The notes below the pieces were generated by a model. That model was not told where the DNA came from and ran no database searches. It saw nothing but the letters and a program-made list of their open reading frames with translations. Positions 16,713 to 25,388 of a DNA stretch of 38,846 nt are shown piece after piece (within the stretch, counting starts at the first letter, position 1; each line of letters begins with the position of its first letter). The stretch comes from UBA4421 sp002704225. GTDB lineage: Bacteria; Pseudomonadota; Gammaproteobacteria; Pseudomonadales; Azotimanducaceae. The position numbers were made by a program, and so were the translations under genes. Location of the stretch: positions 1 to 38,846 of the forward strand of contig CACDWG010000019.1 in the NCBI GenBank assembly GCA_902556425.1, written 5' to 3'.

Positions 16713-17492
16713 TCAGTAGCTGACACCCATGCCCGCTCTGGCATCATTATTGACTCCATAGCCGGGAATGGGATAACGCAGCCCGTTGCGGGAGAGGGCC
16801 TCCAGGCCTTGAATGACTTTCGGCAAAAAGTGTGGGGGTATGGCCATCAACAGCTCATCCTCCATGACGCCGCCATAGCGACGCTCGGCAAAACAAGGTA
16901 TCGACAGGCTCGGTTCGCCAGTCTTCAAGGCCTTACCCCAGCTGTCTGCACAAGCGGATTCGCCTACGCAGCTAAACTCCAGTTTCTTGTATCCAGTCCA
17001 TTGCAGTCCATTAATGAAAATTATCATCTGGGCGGGGGTGGCATAAATTAAGCAGATATCTGGCGGATTCAGCCGACCACTCGCCAAGGGGCTTACCGCC
17101 ATCGCCTCGTGCTGTCCGAACGGCACGACGTCCATGGCCGCCTGGTGGGCTGCGGCGTCTTCTGCTGTCCCATACCAGACGCCATTCATTCGATCGCCGG
17201 AAAGCCATTCGTCGTCGCGAGGATGCAGGCCGATTACTGTGCTGCATTGGGCGCCGACCAGGTCCTCGGCAGTGATCCCAACAGTCCAGCCGTTGCGGGC
17301 AGCCTGGCCAACAATTTGATCAGTCGTGTGAATCTCCTGGGGGCGCCTGATGCGAGGCACTTGCTCCATCTCCTCGCGGCGGGCAAACAGTTTCATGCCG
17401 ATGGGTGTGGTTCTTAGCCTCAGCAGCCGATTCAAATCGTCAACGACTTTGGCTCCGTCAAAATCCAGCTCGCTAGCAATGATGTCGGTCAT
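16713..17492 (-). CDS. DUF169 family protein
   Basis: Conserved protein of unknown function, about 259 residues. Features that recall DUF169: 'LNRLLRLRTTPIGMKLFARREEME' near the N-terminus (shown here in overlap only as a pattern), a Cys-containing 'GAQCSTVIGLHP', 'YATPAQMIIFINGLQWTGY', and 'FSCVGESACADSWGKAL' with two conserved Cys, then 'SIPCFAERRYGGVMEDEL'. The last block resembles the end of DUF169 proteins, where Cys residues and a 'PC.G.R' motif are conserved. The ATG at 17492 follows AGGAGAT by about six bases; the frame is open further upstream but lacks a better site. It lies 29 bases after an alpha/beta hydrolase, probably in one operon. No reaction can be assigned. Confidence 0.78.
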   Translation of the reverse strand: MTDIIASELDFDGAKVVDDLNRLLRLRTTPIGMKLFARREEMEQVPRIRRPQEIHTTDQIVGQAARNGWTVGITAEDLVGAQCSTVIGLHPRDDEWLSGDRMNGVWYGTAEDAAAHQAAMDVVPFGQHEAMAVSPLASGRLNPPDICLIYATPAQMIIFINGLQWTGYKKLEFSCVGESACADSWGKALKTGEPSLSIPCFAERRYGGVMEDELLMAIPPHFLPKVIQGLEALSRNGLRYPIPGYGVNNDARAGMGVSY

Positions 17493-17521
17493 AAAAGATC
17501 TCCTAAGGTTTTGCTCGTCAA

Positions 17522-18466
17522 TCAGAGATTGAGCTTTGTGCGATAAAATTGGGTACACAGGCCGGCTAATCGCTCAGGCTCGTCGTAATGCACCATGTGT
17601 CCTGACCGTTCGAACCAGTGGTGCTCGCAGTCCTGAAACAGATCAACGCGTTGCTGCATCTCGTTTTCGGCAAAGCGCCCGTCAAAATCTGCGTCGCCCA
17701 TTTCTGCGCCCCAGTACTCAAAGGACAAACTGCCGCTGATCACACAAGTAGGCGCTTGAATGTTGCGCCAAAATTTGGCGTCGTTGGCCCGGGATGCTCC
17801 AACGAAGACGCTGTTGGCACGCGAGTCAAATGCCCAAGCCAGCCCTTCATCGGTCTGCGTCAGTAAATGGGGTATAAGTTCTTGCGCTTGCTCTGCATCA
17901 AATCTGGGGTTGTTGCTCAGTAGTCTCTCTAAGGCCTCTGTTTGGTTTTTGATTGGTCGTGAACGTCGTTCCTGGTGGCGAAGGCGATTCATGATCATGA
18001 ATTGTAGAACCTGCATTTCCGCTCCTTCGTCGCTCTCATGAGCGCGATGAGGTGGGCCTAGGCCTTCGACAATGGTCACTGCCTCAACAGACTCGGGAAA
18101 AATCGCCGCGTGCTTGCTGACGATGTGACCGCCCAAGCTGTGGCCGAATAAGGCGATGCGCTGGCCGGACAGCGAACTCGCGACTTCCTTGAGGTCGAGA
18201 ACGAAATCGTACACGCCGTAGGCGTCACTGTGATCACTGCGCCCGTGACCACGCAGTTCGGGTAGTAGCACATGAAAGTGCTCGCTCAGTTGCCGGGCGA
18301 TGGGCAGTAGCGCGAAGGCGCTATCGCGCAAACCGTGCTGCATGATCACGGTGGCGCGGGAGCGATGGTGGGGTGCAAGCTCCAACACGTTAAGGCCAAT
18401 GCCGTTACTGACGACCCGGTGTACCTGCTGCTGACCTGGTGCGTCCGCGTGATGTGGTGTTGCCAC
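17522..18466 (-). CDS. Alpha/beta-fold hydrolase
   Basis: Probable esterase, lipase or related hydrolase of about 314 residues. It shows the fold's landmarks: 'VIMQHGLRDSA' (HG oxyanion region), 'LPELRGHGRSDHSD', the nucleophile elbow 'GHSLGGH' with Ser about residue 110, and a C-terminal 'FERSGHMVHYDEPERL' supplying the catalytic His. No signal peptide is seen, so it is likely cytoplasmic. The start is GTG at 18466 with AGGAGG about six bases upstream; the nearby ATG at 18470 is in another frame. It sits between an enoyl-CoA hydratase-like gene and a DUF169 gene on the same strand, so a shared catabolic role is possible. Substrate unknown. Confidence 0.85.
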   Translation of the reverse strand: MATPHHADAPGQQQVHRVVSNGIGLNVLELAPHHRSRATVIMQHGLRDSAFALLPIARQLSEHFHVLLPELRGHGRSDHSDAYGVYDFVLDLKEVASSLSGQRIALFGHSLGGHIVSKHAAIFPESVEAVTIVEGLGPPHRAHESDEGAEMQVLQFMIMNRLRHQERRSRPIKNQTEALERLLSNNPRFDAEQAQELIPHLLTQTDEGLAWAFDSRANSVFVGASRANDAKFWRNIQAPTCVISGSLSFEYWGAEMGDADFDGRFAENEMQQRVDLFQDCEHHWFERSGHMVHYDEPERLAGLCTQFYRTKLNL

Positions 18467-18508
18467 CCATACCTCCTGCTCTACGTTGCTGCTAATTCCG
18501 GTTAAGGG

Positions 18509-19351
18509 TTAGGCCTTGACCCGGCTGAACTGAGGAGGGCGCTTTTCGATGAAGGAGCGTACACCCTCACGAAAGTCGTCCTTGGTAAGGCTTTGGGCCA
18601 TCCAGTCATTGGTCTCATGCATGGCTTCGGCTAGGGGCATGTTCAGGTGGCGGTATACTTGGGCCTTCATTACCTGCAGAGATACCGGGGCGGCGCTGGC
18701 GGCCAAGTTTCTTACGTAGTCTTGAGCGATCGATCGCGCCTCGCCGGTTTCAACCAAGCGCTCGGCAAGACCGATCTCTTTGGCTTCTTCGCCATTGAAT
18801 TTTCGTGCACTCCAAAGCAGGTCAAGGGCGTTGCCTGAGCCGATCAGTCGCGGCAGAGTCCAACTGACACCATGCTCTGCAATGAGTCCACGTTGTGAAA
18901 AAGCGGTGCTAAATTTGGCTTGGCGCTCGACGACCCGCAGATCGGCAATGGTCGCAATCGCAAAGCCGAGTCCAGCGCAAGCGCCATTGATGGCGGCAAT
19001 GATGGGTTTACGCACAGACATGAGATAGGTGTAAGCGACGCGAAAATTCTCGCCCAATGCAGGGTCACCGGGATCGGCCCGCAAATGAGACAGATCGTCC
19101 TTGGTTTGCCCGCTGCCACTGCTCATCGAGTCTAAGGCATTCATGTCCATGCCCGGGCAAAAGCCTCGGCCCGCGCCAGTGAGCACGATGCCAACCACGC
19201 GTTCGTCTTGCTCCGCTGCCCCCATGGCATGCCGAATTTCAGCGAGCATTCGCACCGTCAGGGCATTCAAGGCCTCTGGCCGGTTCATGGTGATCGTGGC
19301 TACCGGCTCGGTAACCTCGTAGATAATTTCTTGGTAGTCAGTGTTCGACAT
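18509..19351 (-). CDS. Enoyl-CoA hydratase/isomerase family protein
   Basis: Crotonase-fold enzyme of about 280 residues acting on acyl-CoA thioesters. It shows 'VATITMNRPEALNALTVRML' at the N-terminus, the first oxyanion-hole segment 'GAGRGFCPGMDMNAL', the second 'INGACAGLGFAIATIADLRV', and 'FSQRGLIAEHGVSWTLPRLI'. The C-terminus 'FREGVRSFIEKRPPQF' is also typical. The start has AAGGAGA about nine bases upstream. Crotonase members catalyse hydration, isomerisation, dehalogenation and other reactions, so the precise step cannot be named. The alpha/beta hydrolase gene follows 42 bases downstream. Confidence 0.9.
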   Translation of the reverse strand: MSNTDYQEIIYEVTEPVATITMNRPEALNALTVRMLAEIRHAMGAAEQDERVVGIVLTGAGRGFCPGMDMNALDSMSSGSGQTKDDLSHLRADPGDPALGENFRVAYTYLMSVRKPIIAAINGACAGLGFAIATIADLRVVERQAKFSTAFSQRGLIAEHGVSWTLPRLIGSGNALDLLWSARKFNGEEAKEIGLAERLVETGEARSIAQDYVRNLAASAAPVSLQVMKAQVYRHLNMPLAEAMHETNDWMAQSLTKDDFREGVRSFIEKRPPQFSRVKA

Positions 19352-19393
19352 TGTGATTCTCCTTTCAACGAATCCCCGAGAGTAACGCCGACA

Positions 19394-20068
19394 CTAATGC
19401 TGTGCCAAGCTTGTGCCTGAATGAAAAAAACGCACGTCTTTGAACTCGTCAAACTCACCGAGGTTGGGATACGTGAGGGCTTCGGACTGATGGAAGGTTG
19501 TAAAGCTTGGGTCGTCGATAGACTGGATGCGCGAATCAGCGACGATGATGTTGCTAGCCAGGCCTTTGACGGTTTGAAGTAGAGGATAGTTGCTTTTGTC
19601 GTAGAGCACATCGGCCATTAGGATCAGATCGAACGTCCCGCTGAGTTCTGCGACATCGTCTGCGTAACTTAATTGGACCTGGTTCAGGTCGGCATTGGCC
19701 CGGGTGACCATCAAGGCATCGGGGTCGTTATCGCAGGCGATCACTTCAGAAGCACCGGCAAGCTTCGCCGCAATAGCCCCTACACCGCAGCCGCACCCCA
19801 CATCGGCGATCCGTTTGTTTGCAACAAACGCAGTAGAACTGAGCAACCAGCGCGCTAGAGCCAGACCGCTACCCCAACAGAACGCCCAATAAGCCGGGTG
19901 AGCGATGACCCGATACATAACGTCAGCTGGTAGAGGCCCGGTTTGAAAATCGGCGCTGATTAAAGCTAGCTGAATCTGCTCAACCGCGGGCAGCCGGGTG
20001 ATTTCCAGTTCGGCGTCAGGCAGCGTCCGTTGTAAGGCGGCAAGACTGTGTTGCAGGTATGTGCTCAT
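19394..20068 (-). CDS. Class I SAM-dependent methyltransferase (protein-lysine methyltransferase-like)
   Basis: The 224-residue product has SAM motif I 'IADVGCGCGVGAIAAKLAGA' at about 87-106, an acidic 'VIACDNDPDAL' that would bind the ribose, and 'FDLILMADVLYDKSNYPLL' as motif IV/post-IV. The N-terminal 'HPAYWAFCWGSGLALARWLL' resembles the ETFB-lysine methyltransferase/PrmA group, in which 'PpyWafcWpsG' is conserved. A protein target such as the electron transfer flavoprotein beta subunit is therefore plausible but not shown. It is transcribed away from the ThDP enzyme gene across a 129-base gap, and lies 42 bases before the enoyl-CoA hydratase gene. Confidence 0.82.
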   Translation of the reverse strand: MSTYLQHSLAALQRTLPDAELEITRLPAVEQIQLALISADFQTGPLPADVMYRVIAHPAYWAFCWGSGLALARWLLSSTAFVANKRIADVGCGCGVGAIAAKLAGASEVIACDNDPDALMVTRANADLNQVQLSYADDVAELSGTFDLILMADVLYDKSNYPLLQTVKGLASNIIVADSRIQSIDDPSFTTFHQSEALTYPNLGEFDEFKDVRFFHSGTSLAQH

Positions 20069-20197
20069 CTGGTCATGGTACGCGAGTCCATCGTGGGCTC
20101 AACGATTCGGAACCAACTGCATCTGGTGTTGTGCAGGCAAAGGTTCTAATCTCGCGCGCTGGAGGAATTACGTTTCATTTGAATTCGGGGAGTAGAG

Positions 20198-21778
20198 ATG
20201 AGTGACGCAGAACAGTCGGATAGCCAAGACAACGACCGCAGCGGCGCTGAGAGTTTGGTGCAGACGTTCGTGGATGCTGGTGTCAATGTTTGCTTCGCTA
20301 ACCCCGGCACGTCTGAGATGCACTTTGTGGCGGCATTGGACAGCAATCCGGAAATGCGCTGCGTATTGGGTTTGTTCGAGGGTGTGGTCACAGGGGCGGC
20401 AGACGGTTATGGACGAATGACCGGCATGCCAGCCGCCACCCTTACGCACTTGGGCCCGGGTCTGGGTAATGGCTTGGCCAATGTGCATAACGCGAAAAAA
20501 GCACGCACCCCAATGGTCAATGTCATCGGCGATCATGCAACTTTTCATCGTAAATACGACGCGCCGTTAACGTCGGATGTGGAGGGGGTCGCGCGTCCCA
20601 TGAGTCATTGGCTCAAGGTGTCAGCAACCGCCGACGATGTAGCGAATGACGGCGCAGAAGCCGTGCAGGCGGCCCTGGCACCTCCAGGTCGAGTGGCGAG
20701 CTTGATATTGCCCGCAGATACCGCTTGGAATCGCACCACCGCCAGCGCAGCCCCTTTGCCGCGTTTGCAGCCGAATCCTGTCAACACCGATCAAGTCGAT
20801 GACGTGGCCAAGGCGCTGAATTCCGGTGAGCCTTGCGTGATGCTAATTAACGGCATTTTAACCGAAGAGCGATTGGCGATGGCGGATCGAGTGGCTCAAG
20901 CCACCGGTGCTCGGGTCATCACCGACACATTTGTCTCACGGATGCATCGCGGCGCAGGGCGAGCCGAAGCCCTCCGCCTACCGTATTTTGGCGAGCAAGC
21001 GGCAGACGTGTTGGCGGGCACCAAGCATCTGATTTTGATCAGCACTCAGCCACCCATTACGTTTTTCGCCTATCCGGATAAACCAAACTGGCTGACTCCA
21101 GAAGGCTGTGAGTTGCACACCTTGGTCGAGCGGGATGGCGATATTGACGGGTCCCTTGAGGCCTTGGTGGATGCTGTTGGCGCACAGACGACACCAATCA
21201 ATGCCGTGCCCCATGTACGGCCCGACCGTCCGATAGGAGACTTAACCCCAGAAACCATTGGCGTATCGTTGGCCCACCATTTCCCGGAAAATGCAATTGT
21301 CGTCGATGAGGGCGGAACCTGCGGTGCTGGCAGTGCGCTTTCAACCCGCACGAGTGCGCCCCACGACTGGCTGATGCTCACCGGTGGCTCCATTGGCTAC
21401 GGCATGCCCACAGCAACCGGTGCGGCAGTCGCCTGCCCCGATCGGCAGGTGATCAATCTGCAGGCCGATGGCAGCGGCATGTATACTCTGCAAGCCTTGT
21501 GGACGCAGGCCCGCGAAAATTTGAACGTGACCACAATTATCTTTGCTAATCGCAAGTACGCGATCCTACAGATCGAATTTGGCCGCGTGGGAGCCCATAA
21601 TCCCGGGCCAAAGGCCATGAGCATGTTGGATCTGTCGAACCCCGACTTGAACTGGGTGTCCTTGGCCGAGGGGATGGGTGTTGCCGCTTGGCGGGCGACA
21701 ACTCTGGAAGAATTCAACTCCGCCTTGGCCGCATCGCTCAAGCATCAGGGGCCATCTTTAATCGAGGCATTGGTGTAA
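20198..21778 (+). CDS. Thiamine diphosphate-dependent enzyme, acetolactate synthase large-subunit type
   Basis: 526-residue member of the ThDP decarboxylase/acetolactate synthase superfamily. Seen: an N-terminal pyrimidine-binding domain with 'NPGTSEMHFVAAL' and the catalytic Glu in 'LGLFEGVVTGAADGYGRM', a middle domain (about 190-340), and a C-terminal diphosphate domain with 'LTGGSIGYGMPTATGAAV' and the metal-binding 'QADGSGMYTLQAL' ending in 'IIFANRKY'. A GGGGAG site lies just ahead of the ATG. No ilvN-like small subunit or other isoleucine/valine gene is near, so it is probably not the biosynthetic enzyme. A benzoylformate decarboxylase-like or other 2-oxoacid reaction is possible; substrate unknown. 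Confidence 0.87.
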   Translation: MSDAEQSDSQDNDRSGAESLVQTFVDAGVNVCFANPGTSEMHFVAALDSNPEMRCVLGLFEGVVTGAADGYGRMTGMPAATLTHLGPGLGNGLANVHNAKKARTPMVNVIGDHATFHRKYDAPLTSDVEGVARPMSHWLKVSATADDVANDGAEAVQAALAPPGRVASLILPADTAWNRTTASAAPLPRLQPNPVNTDQVDDVAKALNSGEPCVMLINGILTEERLAMADRVAQATGARVITDTFVSRMHRGAGRAEALRLPYFGEQAADVLAGTKHLILISTQPPITFFAYPDKPNWLTPEGCELHTLVERDGDIDGSLEALVDAVGAQTTPINAVPHVRPDRPIGDLTPETIGVSLAHHFPENAIVVDEGGTCGAGSALSTRTSAPHDWLMLTGGSIGYGMPTATGAAVACPDRQVINLQADGSGMYTLQALWTQARENLNVTTIIFANRKYAILQIEFGRVGAHNPGPKAMSMLDLSNPDLNWVSLAEGMGVAAWRATTLEEFNSALAASLKHQGPSLIEALV

Positions 21779-21823
21779 GGCATCAGCAGAGACAACTGAC
21801 GAAGCAGCGGTTGGTGACAGAAC

Positions 21824-22705
21824 ATGAAGCATGTCGGGACATTGCTCGCGTTGGTGCTCTGGTCGCAGAGCAGCTGGGCGGGGCAGATCGAATTGGAACA
21901 ACTCGTAGAATTCACGTGGCGAGGACTAACCGTCGCTACCATGAATCTTGCGGTATCGATTCCAGCCGAAGACGAGCTAAGAGTGTTAGATGACGGAGAC
22001 GTCGCGTTGTCTGAACCTGACGTACTTATCGAGTTGGTAGGACAAACCAAGGGCCCTCTCCGATGGTTCGAAGACTATCAGGCCACGGTTCGCTACATGC
22101 AAATGGACTCGCAGGGACTGGTTAATGCGTTCACGCTGGTAGGAACGGATAATGGTCAACCAGAACGCCGCCATATCGTGTTTGATGCAAATCGATTGCC
22201 CGAGGTTCAGTTATTCGAGGATTCTACTGCTAGCCAAGCGCTGGCACCGCAGGCGGACTGGTTGGGCAATACCGTCAATCCTTTAGAGGTGTTGAAGAAG
22301 ATGCTGCTGGCAGCCGCGCGGCAGAAAAGTTGTGAGGCCGATTTCTGGGGCTACGATGGCAAACGTCGATATCGACTGACTTCGCGCGATATGCCGCCAG
22401 TGAAGGGTCCAACGCCCTCAAATGGTGCAGACATCATGCGGCGCGAGGTAACAGCGGATGGCTATATCTGTGAACTAACGATGTACGCTGAAGGGCGGCA
22501 AAGCGCCACTGGGCAAACGGCTAAACCGTCGTTTTTGGCCAGCAAGTTTGCGGCGCTGTGGCCGTTTAGTGATGGTGACCGTCGAATGACATTTGTAATC
22601 AGGGCTCAACCGATTCTTGCGGAGGAACACTTGTTTCGACTGGTTTTAACTGACATTAGGATACACACGGGAGTAGGTGCAATCGTTGGCAGCAGTACGC
22701 CATAG
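21824..22705 (+). CDS. Exported DUF3108-like protein
   Basis: Predicted periplasmic protein of about 293 residues with a signal peptide ('LLALVLWSQSSWAGQ', likely cleavage after 'WAG'). The start of the mature part, 'VEFTWRGLTVATMNLAVS', matches the 'Y.v.w.G..vG...l' pattern of DUF3108 proteins, as do 'NPLEVLKKMLLAAARQKSC' and 'FWGYDGKRRYRLTSRD' in the middle. The function of that family is not established. It lies 45 bases after the ThDP enzyme and 172 bases before the YjbE-like gene, facing the exopolysaccharide genes, so it may belong with either group. Confidence in the family name is moderate. Confidence 0.6.
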   Translation: MKHVGTLLALVLWSQSSWAGQIELEQLVEFTWRGLTVATMNLAVSIPAEDELRVLDDGDVALSEPDVLIELVGQTKGPLRWFEDYQATVRYMQMDSQGLVNAFTLVGTDNGQPERRHIVFDANRLPEVQLFEDSTASQALAPQADWLGNTVNPLEVLKKMLLAAARQKSCEADFWGYDGKRRYRLTSRDMPPVKGPTPSNGADIMRREVTADGYICELTMYAEGRQSATGQTAKPSFLASKFAALWPFSDGDRRMTFVIRAQPILAEEHLFRLVLTDIRIHTGVGAIVGSSTP

Positions 22706-22804
22706 GGACGGACGCTTCGGTGATTGCTCGTGCTGCGCGATCGCAGGGAAAGTCCAGGCTCGCCCAAAAACATTAATATTCGTGGGATGTTTTTTTCTCA
22801 AAAA

Positions 22805-22835
22805 TTGTAGATATCTTTGTAACTTTGTGTATCAT
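22805..22835 (+). promoter_or_regulatory. Candidate promoter for the YjbE-like gene
   Basis: TTGTAG at 22805-22810 and TATCAT at 22830-22835 (five of six matches to TATAAT) lie in the AT-rich stretch ahead of the YjbE-like gene. The spacing is 19 bases, longer than ideal. AGGAAGG at about 22865-22871 provides a strong ribosome site. Confidence 0.35.
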
Positions 22836-22877
22836 GCGCACTCATATGCCACCAATAAATCAGTAGGAAGGAAAAAA

Positions 22878-23216
22878 ATGGCCTTATTTACAAGATTCCT
22901 CGCGATAGCGCTTCTTCTGTCCACAAGCGTGGGTGCCAATGCCGAAGCGGCTTCTTCAGGTGCAGGTGCAGGTGCAGGTGCAGGTGCGGGGGCAGGTGCA
23001 GGTGCTGCTGCCGCTGCAGGCGGTATTAGTATCGCAGCGGCAGTGGGCGTCTTGGGCGCTATTCTCGTGGGTGTTGCAGTGGCCGACGACGACGACGACG
23101 ATATACCCGCGACGCAAGCGGATCCAGCGGCTCCAACTCCAACGCCGACTGCTACAACAACAACTACTGAAACGAGCGCCCCGAACACTGCAGCTACGTC
23201 TACCACTGGCACGTAA
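22878..23216 (+). CDS. Small exported Gly-Ala repeat protein, YjbE-like
   Basis: 112-residue protein: signal peptide 'ALLLSTSVGANA', then a run of alternating Gly-Ala (about eight pairs) and poly-Ala, a hydrophobic segment 'ISIAAAVGVLGAILVGVAVA', six Asp in a row, and a Thr/Pro/Ala-rich tail ('PTPTATTTTTET'). E. coli YjbE, first gene of the yjbEFGH exopolysaccharide operon, is likewise a small exported Ala/Gly/Thr-rich protein. The adjacent yjbH- and yjbF-like genes support that reading, but low complexity makes homology unprovable here. The ATG at 22878 has AGGAAGG upstream; the frame extends further left without a good site. A terminator follows at once, suggesting it is made in excess over the downstream genes. 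Confidence 0.72.
   Translation: MALFTRFLAIALLLSTSVGANAEAASSGAGAGAGAGAGAGAGAAAAAGGISIAAAVGVLGAILVGVAVADDDDDDIPATQADPAAPTPTPTATTTTTETSAPNTAATSTTGT
22959..23006 (+). repeat. GGTGCA hexanucleotide tandem repeat coding Gly-Ala pairs
   Basis: Eight hexamers, five of them exact GGTGCA and three with one substitution (GGTGCG, GGGGCA, GGTGCT). Because the unit is two codons long, gain or loss of copies would change length but keep the frame. A second short repeat of GAC codons lies at about 23085-23099. Confidence 0.88.
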
Positions 23217-23238
23217 AATTTGAAACGGTTGGTAAGAT

Positions 23239-23265
23239 AAAAGCCCTCATCAGGAGGGCTTTTTT
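23239..23265 (+). terminator. Rho-independent terminator after the YjbE-like gene
   Basis: Perfect ten-base stem AAAAGCCCTC / GAGGGCTTTT with loop ATCAG, running into a T tract. It lies between the YjbE-like gene and yjbH, both on the + strand. It probably acts as an intra-operon attenuator that lowers transcription of yjbH and later genes. Confidence 0.92.
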
Positions 23266-23294
23266 GTGGCTCAGGCATTGCCAAGGGATGCTTC

Positions 23295-25388
23295 GTGGTA
23301 AAACAGAACCTGCTGCTTTGTCTCCTGATTGCTGGTTTGTCGCTCCCTACATTCGTAGGTGCATCAGATTTTGGGACAACAGGTCTGATCAAGGTGCCGA
23401 ACGCGCGAATGGAAGACGACGGCGTGCTCCGGGCAACCATTGCGGTAGACGAAGTAGCAAATATTTACAATATTACCTTCCAGGCTCTCCCGAAAGTGCA
23501 GGCGACGTTTCGCTATTCCATCTTTGACCCTACTAGGGCGCGCAGTGCCGCGCTCGACCCAAACCGTGACCGCAGCTATGCAATCAAATCACAGTTTTTG
23601 AGCGAGACTCGCTGGTACCCTGCGATGGCGCTCGGTGTCAGAGATATATTGGGTACAGGCGTCTGGGAGGGTGAGTACCTTGTCGCCACGAAGGCGTTTT
23701 CCCGCTTTGACGTTACTATTGGTATCGGATGGGGACGCTTAGGGTCACGCTCTGGCTTTTCTAATCCGCTGAGGGTGTTCAGCGACGAGTTTGAAGATCG
23801 CCCTACGCAAACAGGTGGCAGCGTTGGTGGAGAGAGCCGTGGAGAGAGCTTTTTTCGAGGAAATGCGTCCGTCTTTGGTGGGTTGTCTTATCGTTTCGCG
23901 CGTCTCCCCCTCGCTATTATGGCGGAATACGAATCAGACCAATACGACCGCGAGGTAAGAATTGGCACTTTAGAACGACCGTCAGCCTGGAATCTGGGCT
24001 TGGCTTGGGAGCCATGGAAGGGTTTTAATCTTCGTGGTTCTTGGCTCCGAGGAGACACGCTCGGTTTTACCTTTTCGACTCAAGTTGCAACAAAACCAAA
24101 GCGTCCAAGGCGAAAGTCAAAACAAGCAGTACCTCAAAACATCAACGCTGAAACTGGTCTTCCTGAAGGATACGATCCCACTTCTTGGTACGATCGTATG
24201 TTGTTCGCCTCAGAGCAATCAGGGCTTCACCTCAAAGCAGGTAGCCTGAAGCCCAATGAGCGCAAAGCTTCAATGGTGATCGAAAACCGTGAATACAACT
24301 TGACGGCGGATGCGGTGAGTCGGGTTGCGTTGTTGAGCGAACGCCTGATGCCGGCTCGGGTGACAAGCGTAGACATACTGCTTGAAGACGAGGGGTTGAG
24401 CGGCCCCACGGTGAACTACACCTTGCAACGGCTCACTGATGTATCGGATTCGCGATATGGCGGTTCAGCGTCAGGTGCCCTGAAAATACTAGCTCCCCGG
24501 GCTCTTCCTCAGCCCACCAATGCTACGGATTATGGCTACCCCTCTTTGGCGTTTGGCGTTGATCTGGCCGCCAAAGTTCAATTTATGGATCCCGATGACC
24601 CGGCCCGGAAACAGCTCTATGCGAAGCTAACCGGGCGACTACAGTTGTCTAATCACTCGAATCTTTGGATGCGATACGAACAGAATTTGTACAACGACTT
24701 TTCTGCACGTCGCCCCGCGAACAGTCGCTTGCCTAATGTGCGAACTCAGGTGGCCCGGTATTTGGTGGACGGGGAGTCTGGTATCGAGCAGTTCTACGCG
24801 GAGCACAAAAAGAGCGTCAGTCCGTCAGTTCATACCCGGGTATATGCTGGTATTTTGGAGACGATGTACGGAGGTGCGGGCGGCGAAGTTCTGTATTCAC
24901 CCTACAATCAACGCTGGGCTCTGGGCCTGAATGTGAATGCAGTAAAGCAGCGTGAATTTGAGCGTAACTTCAAGTTCGGAGATTTCGAGACCATCACAGC
25001 TCACTTTAGCGCTTATTACGCCTCGCCATTTTACAACGTCGATATGGCTGTGCACATTGGCCGATATCTGGCGGAAGATAGAGGTTATACGTTTGAGGCC
25101 AGACGAACGTTCGATAGCGGTTTTTCTCTGGGCGGTTTTTTTACGAGAACCAATGTCTCTGCGGAGGATTTTGGGGAAGGTAGCTTTGACAAAGGGTTAT
25201 TTTTCAGGATTCCTTTCGACGGTATTTTGCCCGGGAATACACGCGCGGCTTACAGCACTATTTTACGGCCTCTGGAACGGGATGGCGGGCGTCGGTTAGA
25301 GAACTTTGGCGGCAGTCTGTGGTTCGATCGCAGAAGCTTACGTTATGATGCGCTAGACGGAAATCGCTCAAGGATGTTGCCCAGATGA
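23295..25388 (+). CDS. yjbH: Exopolysaccharide-associated outer-membrane protein YjbH
   Basis: Large exported protein of 697 residues matching YjbH (DUF940/GfcD group), a predicted outer-membrane beta-barrel protein linked to exopolysaccharide production. Seen: signal peptide 'LLCLLIAGLSLPTFVGAS', then the family's opening 'FGTTGLIKVPNARMEDDGVL', the strand 'ATFRYSIFD', and many aromatic-rich amphipathic strands up to a C-terminal 'GGSLWFDRRSLRYD'. Length is near that of E. coli YjbH (about 700). The start is GTG 23295 with AAGGGA upstream; the ATG at 23288 is out of frame. The end overlaps the next lipoprotein gene by four bases, so they are coupled. Confidence 0.88.
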   Translation: MVKQNLLLCLLIAGLSLPTFVGASDFGTTGLIKVPNARMEDDGVLRATIAVDEVANIYNITFQALPKVQATFRYSIFDPTRARSAALDPNRDRSYAIKSQFLSETRWYPAMALGVRDILGTGVWEGEYLVATKAFSRFDVTIGIGWGRLGSRSGFSNPLRVFSDEFEDRPTQTGGSVGGESRGESFFRGNASVFGGLSYRFARLPLAIMAEYESDQYDREVRIGTLERPSAWNLGLAWEPWKGFNLRGSWLRGDTLGFTFSTQVATKPKRPRRKSKQAVPQNINAETGLPEGYDPTSWYDRMLFASEQSGLHLKAGSLKPNERKASMVIENREYNLTADAVSRVALLSERLMPARVTSVDILLEDEGLSGPTVNYTLQRLTDVSDSRYGGSASGALKILAPRALPQPTNATDYGYPSLAFGVDLAAKVQFMDPDDPARKQLYAKLTGRLQLSNHSNLWMRYEQNLYNDFSARRPANSRLPNVRTQVARYLVDGESGIEQFYAEHKKSVSPSVHTRVYAGILETMYGGAGGEVLYSPYNQRWALGLNVNAVKQREFERNFKFGDFETITAHFSAYYASPFYNVDMAVHIGRYLAEDRGYTFEARRTFDSGFSLGGFFTRTNVSAEDFGEGSFDKGLFFRIPFDGILPGNTRAAYSTILRPLERDGGRRLENFGGSLWFDRRSLRYDALDGNRSRMLPR

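Noticed and set aside
22832..23440. Long open frame (about 200 codons) on the - strand across the YjbE-like gene
   Set aside because: It is the mirror of the Gly-Ala and Thr/Pro-rich repeat and runs through the terminator. It has no ribosome site and reads as Pro-Ala low complexity.
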